From Flavobacteriaceae bacterium (lineage in GTDB: Bacteria > Bacteroidota > Bacteroidia > Flavobacteriales > Flavobacteriaceae), in contig JAGYJA010000007.1 in assembly GCA_018402385.1 (NCBI GenBank), forward strand, positions 372,001-436,000: a DNA stretch of 64,000 nucleotides, given 5' to 3'. Shown in pieces: positions 43,534 through 52,014 of this stretch. The position numbers and the translations under genes were made by a program. The notes beneath the pieces are model-generated. The model was not told the origin of the DNA. It worked only from the letters and a program-made list of their open reading frames with translations, and searched no databases. How positions within the stretch are numbered: position 1 is the stretch's first letter; each line of letters begins with the position of its first letter.

Positions 43534-44346
43534 ATGAAAGAACATCTAAACAAAACCGTACAATTTTTAAAAGAACGCGGCTTCGGCACCCCTGAAGTTG
43601 GTATCATCCTGGGCACCGGCCTGGGACAACTCACAGAAGCCATAGAAATCGAAGTGGAAGTAAGTTACAACCACATTCCTTATTTTCCAACAGCTACCGT
43701 GGAGTTTCATCAGGGAAAATTCCTTTTTGGAACACTTTCGGGCAAGAAAGTCGTGGTGATGCAAGGGCGTTTTCACGTTTATGAAGGCTATAGTATGCAG
43801 GATGTTACCTATCCTGTGCGCATTATGGAACAGCTGGGCATCAAGACCCTTTTGGTTTCCAATGCGGCCGGAGCCATCAATCTCAATTTCAAAAAAGGTG
43901 AATTGATGCTCATTGACGACCATATCAATTTACAGGGAACTTCGCCACTTGCCTTTAAAGGCGTTTCCCAACTGGGCGAACGCTTTGCAGATATGAGCGC
44001 ACCTTATGATCTTACCATTAACAAAAAACTAAAAACGATTGCTAAAGAAAAAGGCATAAAGCTTCACGAAGGCGTATATGTCTCAGTTGTGGGACCGCAA
44101 CTGGAAACCCGTGCGGAATATCGAATGCTAAAAATCATTGGCGCAGATGCCGTTGGGATGAGTACCGTGCCCGAAGTCATCGTCGCAAAACATTTAAATT
44201 TACCCGTGGTGGCAGTATCAGTGCTTACAGATGAATGTGACCCCGATAATTTGGCACCGGTAAACATCAAAGAAATAATTGCCATGGCCGCAAAAGCTGA
44301 ACCACAACTGGTGAAGCTTTTTAGCCAATTAATTAAAGATTTGTAG
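43534..44346 (+). CDS. Purine-nucleoside phosphorylase, trimeric type, Asp233 variant
   Basis: A 270-residue trimeric PNP/MTAP-family enzyme that splits purine nucleosides with phosphate. Motifs: GIILGTGLGQLTE (phosphate loop, residues 18-30), VMQGRFHVYEGYSMQDVTYP, VSNAAGAINLNFKKGELMLI and SVVGPQLETRAEYRML with the base-binding Glu. VGMSTVPEVIVAKHLNLPVV carries the ribose-contacting Met. At the base-recognition site, where 6-oxopurine-specific enzymes have Asn (SLITN), it has Asp: SVLTDECDP (Asp233). In MTAP an Asp here selects adenine. This fits adenine removal from an arsenic-deoxyadenosine intermediate, since the gene sits among arsS, arsM and glycosyltransferases. General purine salvage is the alternative. 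Confidence 0.93.
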   Translation: MKEHLNKTVQFLKERGFGTPEVGIILGTGLGQLTEAIEIEVEVSYNHIPYFPTATVEFHQGKFLFGTLSGKKVVVMQGRFHVYEGYSMQDVTYPVRIMEQLGIKTLLVSNAAGAINLNFKKGELMLIDDHINLQGTSPLAFKGVSQLGERFADMSAPYDLTINKKLKTIAKEKGIKLHEGVYVSVVGPQLETRAEYRMLKIIGADAVGMSTVPEVIVAKHLNLPVVAVSVLTDECDPDNLAPVNIKEIIAMAAKAEPQLVKLFSQLIKDL

Positions 44347-44462
44347 CTTTTTTTAGAAGCTATTTGCTTCGCCAGTTCGCTAAAGCTCGTGTCCCGCTAT
44401 CCGCTCTATCTTTTTTCGCTCTAAAGAAGCAAAAAAAGGATGCCGCTGCTATCGGGGTTAAA
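44347..44462. repeat. Dispersed intergenic repeat (REP-like, GTCCCGCTATCCGC type)
   Basis: After the phosphorylase stop comes GCTCGTGTCCCGCTATCCGC, then a T run, GCTCTAAAGAAGC and GATGCCGCTGCTATCGGGG. Arms such as CCCGCTATC and a related GCTATCGGG, plus a T8/A7 pairing around GCTC, suggest a foldable repeat. I recognise it as a repeat word common in flavobacterial intergenic regions, from memory. Confidence 0.5.
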
Positions 44463-44598
44463 ATCAGAAAGAAATATTTAATCGCATATAGAAGTAAGAT
44501 TGATACCAAATAAATGACTAAATAAAATAAAAAAATTAAAGTACAGCTGTAATACATTACTAATCAACAATTTAATAACACTATTAACTAATAAACAA

Positions 44599-45567
44599 AT
44601 GAGCTATTTAGAAACCACTTACGACGTCTATAAAGAAGCAGCCCTTACACCTGATGTGGGTTTATGTTGCACCACAAATCCCATCTGGGAATTACCGGGG
44701 TTGAAAATCCCAAAAATCATGCAGGAAATGAACTACGGTTGCGGAAGCACCGTTCATGCACGCGACCTTTCAAACAATCCAAAAATGCTCTATGTTGGCG
44801 TGGGCGGCGGTATGGAACTCCTTCAATTTGCCTATTTCAACCGTCAAAAAGGCGGCGTTGTGGGTGTCGATATGGTGGATGAAATGCTGGAAGCCTCCCG
44901 CAAAAACTTTATCGAAGCCGAAGCGCAAAACCCCTGGTTCAAAAGTGATTTTGTCCAACTTAAAAAAGGAGATGCACTTAACCTTCCGGTGGAGGACAAC
45001 TCCATTGATGTAGCTGCACAAAACTGCCTGTTCAATATTTTCAAATCCGAAGATTTAAAAAAGGCCATTGAAGAAATGTACCGTGTATTAAAACCCCACG
45101 GAAAACTGGTGATGAGTGATCCCACCTGTGAGCAACCCATGAACGACACCTTGCGCAACGACGATCGTTTGCGTGCATTGTGTTTAAGCGGAAGCTTGCC
45201 CATTGCAGAGTATGTAAAAGCACTCACCGACGCCGGTTTTGGAACCATAGAAATTCGCGCCCGAAAACCCTACCGCATCCTCGACCCAAAACACTACCCT
45301 ACAGACGAACTTATTTACATTGAATCCATAGAAGTTGCCGCCATCAAAGACCCTATGCCTACAGACGGTCCCTGTGTTTTTACCGGTAAAGCTGCTATTT
45401 ACTTTGGCGACGAACCTTTTCTGGATGACAAAAAAGGACATATCCTGCTGAAAAACCAACCGTTGGCCATTTGTGATAAAACAGCCGGAGCTTTGGCTGA
45501 CCTGGGACGTGATGATATTTTTATTAGTGAATCTACCTTCCACTATGACGGTGGCGGTTGTTGTTAA
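44599..45567 (+). CDS. arsM: Arsenite methyltransferase ArsM, arsenosugar type
   Basis: A 322-residue SAM-dependent methyltransferase. The SAM site is MLYVGVGGGMELLQFAYF (about residues 63-80), and VVGVDMVDEMLEASRKNF follows. Cys-rich places for binding arsenic(III) are LCCTTNPIW (about 23-31), NYGCGS (about 46-51), NCLFNIF and the C-terminal GGGCC. Arsenite is methylated to dimethylarsenic, the substrate of ArsS. The long 250-base gap upstream has a repeat, and no promoter box was identified. It is 11 bases from the DUF547 gene downstream. Confidence 0.92.
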   Translation: MSYLETTYDVYKEAALTPDVGLCCTTNPIWELPGLKIPKIMQEMNYGCGSTVHARDLSNNPKMLYVGVGGGMELLQFAYFNRQKGGVVGVDMVDEMLEASRKNFIEAEAQNPWFKSDFVQLKKGDALNLPVEDNSIDVAAQNCLFNIFKSEDLKKAIEEMYRVLKPHGKLVMSDPTCEQPMNDTLRNDDRLRALCLSGSLPIAEYVKALTDAGFGTIEIRARKPYRILDPKHYPTDELIYIESIEVAAIKDPMPTDGPCVFTGKAAIYFGDEPFLDDKKGHILLKNQPLAICDKTAGALADLGRDDIFISESTFHYDGGGCC

Positions 45568-45578
45568 AAATTTAAACA

Positions 45579-46388
45579 ATGAAAAAATCATTTCTTATCT
45601 CTTTCCTTGTTTTCATTGTAGTTGCCTTCACAACCACAGGCTGTGCGTTATTATCGGCTGCAGGCTTTACAAGCAGAGGGCTCCCAACACCACATGTTCC
45701 TGAAAAACTAACTTCCATCACGGCAAATTCATCCGTCAACCTGGACCACAGTGCGTGGACCGTGTTGTTAAAAAAATATGTGGACACGGAAGGAAATGTA
45801 GATTACAAAGGCTTTAAAAACGATCGTGCTGCACTCACTTCCTATCTCAATTGTCTTTCAGAAAACAAGCCTGATGACAGTTGGTCTGTTCAGGAAATAC
45901 TTGCTTACTACATCAATGTTTACAATGCCTTTACGGTGGATTTGATTGTGGAAAATTATCCTGTCGAAAGCATAAAAGACATCAACGGTCCCTGGACCCG
46001 GGCTATTGTTCCTATTGGAAACACCAAAATGTCCCTGGGTGGTGTGGAAAACGGCTTGTTGAAAAAAATGAACGAACCCCGGTTTCATTTCGCTATCAAT
46101 TGTGCTTCAGTTTCCTGCCCCAAATTGTTGAATGAAGCTTACACGGCAGCCACTATCAACGAGCAACTCGACAAGGTTACCAGAGAATTCATCAATTCTG
46201 ATGAAAATAAAATTTCTGAAAATAAAGCAGAACTCTCCAGTATTTTTGACTGGTATGAGAAGGATTTTTTAGTCCACGGTATTGATAACATTATTGAATA
46301 CATCAATCAATACAGCGACACAAAAATAAACCCCGATGCCACCATAACTTATTTGGAATACAACTGGGGACTTAACGAAAAACGATAG
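45579..46388 (+). CDS. DUF547 lipoprotein
   Basis: A 269-residue lipoprotein (signal ends VAFTTTGCALL, Cys22). The DUF547 domain (about 85-230) shows LAYYINVYNAFTVDLI, NGPWTRAIVPIG and the Cys-rich FHFAINCASVSCPKLLNEAY (two Cys five residues apart). A paralogue lies on the other strand at 48151-48864. DUF547 proteins are found near arsenosugar genes in other marine genomes, as I recall, and the function is unknown. Confidence 0.88.
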   Translation: MKKSFLISFLVFIVVAFTTTGCALLSAAGFTSRGLPTPHVPEKLTSITANSSVNLDHSAWTVLLKKYVDTEGNVDYKGFKNDRAALTSYLNCLSENKPDDSWSVQEILAYYINVYNAFTVDLIVENYPVESIKDINGPWTRAIVPIGNTKMSLGGVENGLLKKMNEPRFHFAINCASVSCPKLLNEAYTAATINEQLDKVTREFINSDENKISENKAELSSIFDWYEKDFLVHGIDNIIEYINQYSDTKINPDATITYLEYNWGLNEKR

Positions 46389-46400
46389 TTATTTTTCTTT

Positions 46401-47090
46401 ATGAAGATTAGCATCATCATACCCGTTTTAAATGAGGAGGAGACAATTGCTTCACTTTTACAATATTTGAAACAAAATTCCTCTTCAGTAAACATTGCCG
46501 AAATTCTTGTGGTTGATGGTGGTAGTGTTGACGGCACTGTGGACATCATAAAATCCACCCAGGCTTTATTAATTACCTCAACCAAAGGAAGAGCCAAACA
46601 AATGAACGCCGGCGCAAAACAAGCAACCGGTGACATTCTTTATTTTCTTCATGCAGATTCTTTTCCGCCTAAAAGTTTTGACAAATTTATACTGGGAGAA
46701 GTTAAAAACGGCAACAAGGCCGGTTGTTTTCAAATGAGGTTTGACCACAATCACTGGTGGTTACGGCTGGCGAGCTGGCTTACCAAGTTTAGTTGGCGTG
46801 CTTGTCGCGGTGGCGATCAAAGCCAGTTTATCACCAAGCAACTCTTTGATGAAATTGGGGGATATGATGAGTCTTATGCCATTTATGAAGATAATATATT
46901 GATAAATGAATTGTACAAACGCAAGCAATTTGTCGTCATCCCACATTGGCTAACCACTTCTGCCCGGCGATATGAGGAGATGGGTATCTGGAAATTGCAA
47001 TACCATTTCTGGACCATTTATGTGAAAAAGTGGTTTGGTGCTTCAGCAGAGGATATTCATCGCTATTATTTAAAGTATATAAAAGTTTAA
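46401..47090 (+). CDS. TIGR04283-type arsenosugar glycosyltransferase (GT2)
   Basis: A 229-residue GT2 (GT-A) transferase. The N-terminus SIIIPVLNEEETIASLL, the DxD-like VVDGGSVDGT and FLHADSFPPKSFD, and the acceptor region GGDQSQFITKQLFDEIGGYD match the family. TIGR04283 transferases travel with arsS and TIGR04282 genes. It is 12 bases from the DUF547 gene and ends with a four-base overlap with the convergent glycoside-hydrolase-like gene. Confidence 0.9.
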   Translation: MKISIIIPVLNEEETIASLLQYLKQNSSSVNIAEILVVDGGSVDGTVDIIKSTQALLITSTKGRAKQMNAGAKQATGDILYFLHADSFPPKSFDKFILGEVKNGNKAGCFQMRFDHNHWWLRLASWLTKFSWRACRGGDQSQFITKQLFDEIGGYDESYAIYEDNILINELYKRKQFVVIPHWLTTSARRYEEMGIWKLQYHFWTIYVKKWFGASAEDIHRYYLKYIKV

Positions 47091-48106
47091 TTAGAAGAAC
47101 TGTAATATTTTTTGAGAACTGCTTCAGTTGGTTTATTTTGAACTGTAAATTGATTGTTTTCAATACCTCCGGCTTGTGAGTGATTATGAAACCACTTCCA
47201 ATGAAATCCGCCGGCAAACCAGGGTTCCTCCCAGAATTCTTCAAACAAAGCCTGCGTTAAATTTTCTTGAGCGAGATGATTTACTTCGCCTTCAACACGT
47301 TCTGATTCCCAGGGTGATTTACCTGCAAAATCCCTGCTGCGGTAACCATATTCTGTAAATAGAATGGGACGTTTGAATTCATCCTTTAGTTTATTAATTT
47401 CTGTTTTATGGGTTAGCCACCCTTCACGGGCTTCTTCTATTGTTGGTGTTTTGCTTTCAGAAATGGGATAATAAGCATCAATTCCAATAAAATCCAACTG
47501 ATTCCAAAAAGGAACCTGCTGTTTTGCATCCCAGTTTTCAGCATAGGTTAGTTTCCCTTTGTAAATGGTTTTTACTTCTTTTATAAGTTGTTTCCAAAAA
47601 TCAGGGCGTGCAGATACAAATGTGTTTAATTCTGTTCCAATACAAAGCATTTCTGTTCCGATTTCCTGAGCTAATCTTGCATAGAGCAAAATAAAATTTC
47701 TGTAGTTTTCTTCAAACAAATGCCAATCAGCTTCAGATTTCATCGCGATATGGCCTGTAAATTCGCCTCGACGAATCCAGATTTGTGGCTTGACCATCAC
47801 TTTGATTCCTTGTTGATGAAACAACGCTATGGTTTTCTTTGCGCCTTCTTCACGCTCGCCCCACCATTGTCTTTCGATATTGAAAATAAGTTCTGTTGAC
47901 TCTAAATTTTGCATAAAGGCAAAAGGCATTACTGCAGCCCAATTCGCATTTATATTCACTACCGGTTGAACATGGGAGCTGTCAATGACATCGCGGGAAG
48001 CGACAAAACTCACTCCATTGATTTTAGAAATGCGTTCTTTTTCCTGAGAATTGCAGGAAGTAAAAGTGGCTAAAAGTATCAGGAAAAAAATATTCCAAAC
48101 GCTCAT
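47087..48106 (-). CDS. Glycoside-hydrolase-like TIM-barrel lipoprotein (GH113-like)
   Basis: A 339-residue lipoprotein (MSVWNIFFLILLATFTSCNS, Cys19). The fold looks like a glycoside hydrolase TIM barrel. The likely acid/base Glu is in MLCIGTELNTFVSARPDFWK (about residue 158) and the nucleophile Glu in PILFTEYGYRS (about 255). QLDFIGIDAYYPISES and PQIWIRRGEFTGHIAM are also typical. GH113 members are beta-mannanases, but the substrate here is not known. It is on the strand opposite the arsenosugar run. Confidence 0.78.
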   Translation of the reverse strand: MSVWNIFFLILLATFTSCNSQEKERISKINGVSFVASRDVIDSSHVQPVVNINANWAAVMPFAFMQNLESTELIFNIERQWWGEREEGAKKTIALFHQQGIKVMVKPQIWIRRGEFTGHIAMKSEADWHLFEENYRNFILLYARLAQEIGTEMLCIGTELNTFVSARPDFWKQLIKEVKTIYKGKLTYAENWDAKQQVPFWNQLDFIGIDAYYPISESKTPTIEEAREGWLTHKTEINKLKDEFKRPILFTEYGYRSRDFAGKSPWESERVEGEVNHLAQENLTQALFEEFWEEPWFAGGFHWKWFHNHSQAGGIENNQFTVQNKPTEAVLKKYYSSSN

Positions 48107-48150
48107 TCAGTAGTTATTTCTACAATAGTAAGAAAAAAAAGGGTGAAATT

Positions 48151-48864
48151 CTATTTTGCGTTCAATCTCCAATCATATTCATAGAAGCCTTCTTTACAAT
48201 CTTCAGAAATTTTTACTTTTCGGTATTTGTTTGTAAACTGAATTAAAGTTTGACCGTTTTTAGTGAAGTCTTCATCATACCATTCCATAATTTTAGAAAA
48301 GAGCACTTCTTTTTCTTTCAGTATTACAAACTCGGGGTTGTTTAACGCTTTTACGGTTTGCTGTTGCAACTGATTTTCAAGGGTTTCTGGACGATAAGCT
48401 TTGTTAATTATGGGAGGGCAACTCAAAGCGGCACATACCAGTACAAAGTGAAAACGTGGTTCATGAAATTCAGCGCGCAACATGACATTTTCGATATCAT
48501 TCAAGGTGATTGATTTTCCGGCGATATCATATTTGATTTTATTGAAAAACCCATCAACATCTATCACCTTTTTTAAAGGATAGTTGTTAATCACTCCTTT
48601 GATAGTGGCAATATTATAAGCATTGATCCAAAATGCCTGATAGGTTTTTGCATTGCTTTTATCTACCTTAATATCTTTCGCTTTAGCTAATAAATCATTT
48701 AAAGTTTCGGGATTCTTTTTTATTGCTGCATAATCTATCTTGCAATTGGTAACATATTTTCCGAATAGGGCGTCTGCTTCATCAAAAAATTGTTCGGTTT
48801 TGCTTTGCGAAAAAACAAAAGATGACACTGTTAGAAATAAAATTAAAAGATTGACTTTTTTCAT
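48151..48864 (-). CDS. DUF547 secreted protein, second paralogue
   Basis: A 237-residue protein with signal peptide MKKVNLLILFLTVSSFVFSQ. The DUF547 domain has FWINAYNIATIKGVINNYPL and FHFVLVCAALSCPPIINKAY with the two Cys also present in the paralogue at 45579. The C-terminus EGFYEYDWRLNAK parallels LEYNWGLNEKR there. Function unknown. The gap of 44 bases to the GH-like gene suggests co-transcription. Confidence 0.87.
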   Translation of the reverse strand: MKKVNLLILFLTVSSFVFSQSKTEQFFDEADALFGKYVTNCKIDYAAIKKNPETLNDLLAKAKDIKVDKSNAKTYQAFWINAYNIATIKGVINNYPLKKVIDVDGFFNKIKYDIAGKSITLNDIENVMLRAEFHEPRFHFVLVCAALSCPPIINKAYRPETLENQLQQQTVKALNNPEFVILKEKEVLFSKIMEWYDEDFTKNGQTLIQFTNKYRKVKISEDCKEGFYEYDWRLNAK

Positions 48865-49063
48865 AATTATTTATTTGTTGTTACTAAGTCGGATAAATTA
48901 TTGTTTTACTTACAATCTATATACGTAACTCAACCATAAACGGTTTAAACGCGTATATAAGATAAATGAAATACAGATAAAATCTTTAAAATTTCATTAA
49001 GTTTATCAAAACTAATCCGACTGAGAAAAAGTTGGGTTAAAAATTTACCTCAAAAAACATCCT

Positions 49064-50365
49064 ATGGAACACATTGCCATCATTGGAAACGGCATCGCAG
49101 GAGTCACTGCTGCAAGGCATATCAGAAAACTTTCAGATAAAAAAATTACCATTATTTCTGGTGAAACTGACCATTTTTTCTCCCGCACCGCTTTGATGTA
49201 TATCTATATGGGACATATGAAGTATGAACATACCAAGCCCTATGAAGATTGGTTCTGGGAGAAAAACCGCATCGAACTCAAAAAAGCCTGGGTTTCCAAA
49301 GTGACGCCTGAAGAAAATAAATTGACATTCGCTACCGGTGAGACAATGCATTATGATCAACTCATCATAGCTACAGGCTCTAAGCCTAATAAATTTGGCT
49401 GGCCGGGGCAGGATTTAAAAGGTGTACAAGGTTTGTACTCAAAACAAGACCTCGACTTATTGGAAGAAAATGCTCCCAATAACAAAATTTGCAAACGAGC
49501 AGTAATCGTTGGTGGTGGGCTTATCGGCATCGAACTTGCTGAAATGCTTTCCACCCGAAAGATTCCGGTAACATTTCTTGTTCGTGAAAAAGATTTTTGG
49601 GGAAATGTGTTACCCGAACCCAATGCAAAATTGATTAATAATCACATCAAAGAACACCATATCGATTTGCGATTGGGCGTCAACCTAAAAGAAATTTTAT
49701 CTGATGCAAATGGCCGAGCAAGAGCGGTGATTATTTCAGAAACAGGAGAAGAAATACCATGTGATTTGGTGGGATTAACTGCAGGGGTTAACCCTAATAT
49801 TGATTTTCTAAAAGATAGCGGAATTGAATTGGGAAGAGGCGTTAAAGTAAATCGATTTTTAGAAACAAATTTTGAAAATGTTTTTGCCCTTGGCGACTGC
49901 GCAGAGCATCAAGAACCCACAGGAGAACGAAGGTCCGTAGAAGCAGTTTGGTACACCGGAAGAATGATGGGTGAAGTAGTCGCTCAAACCATCTGCGGAA
50001 ACAAAACAGCATACAAACCCGGCCACTGGTTTAACAGCGCCAAATTTTTTGATATTGAATACCAAACATATGGCTGGGTGTTTCCACAACCACGTGAAGG
50101 GGAAAACCATTTTCATTGGCAACATCCTGATGGCAAAAAATGTATAACCATCAACTTCAATTCACAAAGCAGAAAATTTTTAGGCATCAATACTTTTGGA
50201 ATACGAATGCGTCATGAGGTATTTGATCGTTGGCTCTCTGAAGAACGCACATTTGATGAAGTTTTAGAAAACTTAGAACAAGCCCATTTTGACCCTGAGT
50301 TTTACAAACGCTATGAGAAAGATATCAAGCAAAAATATAAAACAGAACACAAAATAAACGCTTAA
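49064..50365 (+). CDS. NAD(P)/FAD-dependent oxidoreductase
   Basis: A 433-residue pyridine nucleotide-disulfide oxidoreductase-like flavoprotein. The FAD motif AIIGNGIAGVTAARHI is at residues 4-19, the second dinucleotide motif is VIVGGGLIGIELAEML (about 147-162) and the second FAD contact is VFALGDCAEHQEP. It lacks a redox CxxC near the flavin, so it is not a classic disulfide reductase. Its C-terminal region carries WFNSAKFFDIEYQTYGW. Two bases separate it from the polyferredoxin gene, so they probably work together moving electrons from NAD(P)H to the membrane. Confidence 0.9.
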   Translation: MEHIAIIGNGIAGVTAARHIRKLSDKKITIISGETDHFFSRTALMYIYMGHMKYEHTKPYEDWFWEKNRIELKKAWVSKVTPEENKLTFATGETMHYDQLIIATGSKPNKFGWPGQDLKGVQGLYSKQDLDLLEENAPNNKICKRAVIVGGGLIGIELAEMLSTRKIPVTFLVREKDFWGNVLPEPNAKLINNHIKEHHIDLRLGVNLKEILSDANGRARAVIISETGEEIPCDLVGLTAGVNPNIDFLKDSGIELGRGVKVNRFLETNFENVFALGDCAEHQEPTGERRSVEAVWYTGRMMGEVVAQTICGNKTAYKPGHWFNSAKFFDIEYQTYGWVFPQPREGENHFHWQHPDGKKCITINFNSQSRKFLGINTFGIRMRHEVFDRWLSEERTFDEVLENLEQAHFDPEFYKRYEKDIKQKYKTEHKINA

Positions 50366-50367
50366 TT

Positions 50368-51951
50368 ATGGCACATAATATTTCTGCAACTGGAGATACC
50401 ACTTATACCCTTTCTCTTCAACAAAAGTTAGCTACTCTTTTGGGATTTGCCGGACTTTTTATACTTGCACTGGCGACTTTCAATATGAGTTTTCCCAATA
50501 AAACATTTTGGCTCACACTTTCCTTAGGAGCCATTTGCACCGGTATTGTATGGTTTGGTGTCAACCAATATCAAAACAAAACAGCCGGCATTAAAAATGA
50601 CGGCATTCAATTCAAATCCTTGACATCACGCGGGTTTTTGGCGTGGATGTTGGGTATTTTCCTGACAGGGTTGTATATTGTCCTTTATTTTTATCCTCAG
50701 TATTTAGGTCTTACCGCTCAAGGCGAAAGCAACACCGGCCTGGTGGCGCTTTTTGACCCATTAAGTAAATTATTAAGCGGAAACCCGGCCAGTCAATGGT
50801 TTGTATATGGCACCTTTTATACCATCGCAGTGGTGTTTTTTGGAATAAAATTCATTTACAAATACCGTCATAATCACTACCAGCGATTACGCACTTTTTC
50901 TGTTATGTTTTTTCAATTGGGGTTTGCTTTTTTGATTCCAGAGTTTATGTCTCGTTTAAACAGCGACACTTTTTCTTTACCTTATTATGACTTAAAAAAC
51001 ATTTGGCCGCTCAACCATTACAACTTTGAACAATACCGCGTTGACGAATTCATAAGTGCCGGAAATATTGGTATTGCTTTACTTATTTTTGGAGTAGCTT
51101 CCATTTTTATTATAACTCCCATTCTCACATACAAATATGGGAAACGCTGGTATTGCTCCTGGGTGTGTGGCTGTGGCGGACTCGCAGAGACTGCCGGGGA
51201 CTCCTTTCGCCATTTGAGCGACAAACGTTTGGTTGCATGGAAGATAGAGCGCTGGGTAGTACACAGTGTGGTTGTTTTTGTGGTGGTAATGACAACTGCA
51301 GTAATCTATTCTTATCTGGGGGATGCTTCAAAAGGCTATTGGTTGACGCGAAATACATTTCTCATTGGTGTAGCGGTATTACTCACTAGTGTTTTTGCCG
51401 GCGTGATGATTTTTAAACGTAATGAATTTAAAAAAGACGCTAAATATGGCGCGATGGGATATTTAGCCATAATTCTTGTGTTGATAGGGTTGCATTATTT
51501 CCAAGGTTCACAATTGTTTTTATTTGAAACGGAAACTTTAAGAAGCACTTATGGTTTTCTTATCGGAAGCATTTTTGCAGGAGTGATTGGCACCGGGTTT
51601 TATCCCATATTTGGAAACCGCGTGTGGTGTCGCATGGGTTGCCCAATGGCCGCTATTTTAGGGTTCCAGCAACGGTTGTTTTCAAAATTTAGAATCACCA
51701 CTAACGGTGGACAGTGCATCTCCTGTGGCAATTGCTCTACTTATTGTGAAATGGGAATTGATGTGCGTGCTTATGCTCAAAAAGGCGAAAACATCATTCG
51801 TTCCAGCTGTGTGGGTTGTGGTATTTGTGCTGCGGTTTGCCCACGTGGTGTTTTGAAACTGGAGAACGACAGCATGAAAGGTAGAATCAACCCCAATGAA
51901 ATTCTTCTGGGAAATGACGTGGATTTGATGAAGTTGGTGAATGAGAAATAA
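50368..51951 (+). CDS. Membrane polyferredoxin, NapH/NosR-like 4Fe-4S protein
   Basis: A 527-residue integral membrane protein with about eight membrane segments. It has the NapH/RsxE-like cysteine motifs CSWVCGCGGLAETAGD (about 257-272) and CRMGCPMA (about 418). A C-terminal two-cluster ferredoxin follows: CISCGNCSTYCEMG and CVGCGICAAVCPRG. It would pass electrons across or into the membrane. The flavoprotein gene two bases upstream is the likely electron donor. The pair is next to the arsenosugar region, and a link to arsenic or sulfur reduction is possible but not shown. Confidence 0.9.
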   Translation: MAHNISATGDTTYTLSLQQKLATLLGFAGLFILALATFNMSFPNKTFWLTLSLGAICTGIVWFGVNQYQNKTAGIKNDGIQFKSLTSRGFLAWMLGIFLTGLYIVLYFYPQYLGLTAQGESNTGLVALFDPLSKLLSGNPASQWFVYGTFYTIAVVFFGIKFIYKYRHNHYQRLRTFSVMFFQLGFAFLIPEFMSRLNSDTFSLPYYDLKNIWPLNHYNFEQYRVDEFISAGNIGIALLIFGVASIFIITPILTYKYGKRWYCSWVCGCGGLAETAGDSFRHLSDKRLVAWKIERWVVHSVVVFVVVMTTAVIYSYLGDASKGYWLTRNTFLIGVAVLLTSVFAGVMIFKRNEFKKDAKYGAMGYLAIILVLIGLHYFQGSQLFLFETETLRSTYGFLIGSIFAGVIGTGFYPIFGNRVWCRMGCPMAAILGFQQRLFSKFRITTNGGQCISCGNCSTYCEMGIDVRAYAQKGENIIRSSCVGCGICAAVCPRGVLKLENDSMKGRINPNEILLGNDVDLMKLVNEK

Positions 51952-52014
51952 AGTTATTTTTAATTAGACAACTAATTCAAAGTCTTAAAAATAATCTTAT
52001 TTTAGACGTTTACT

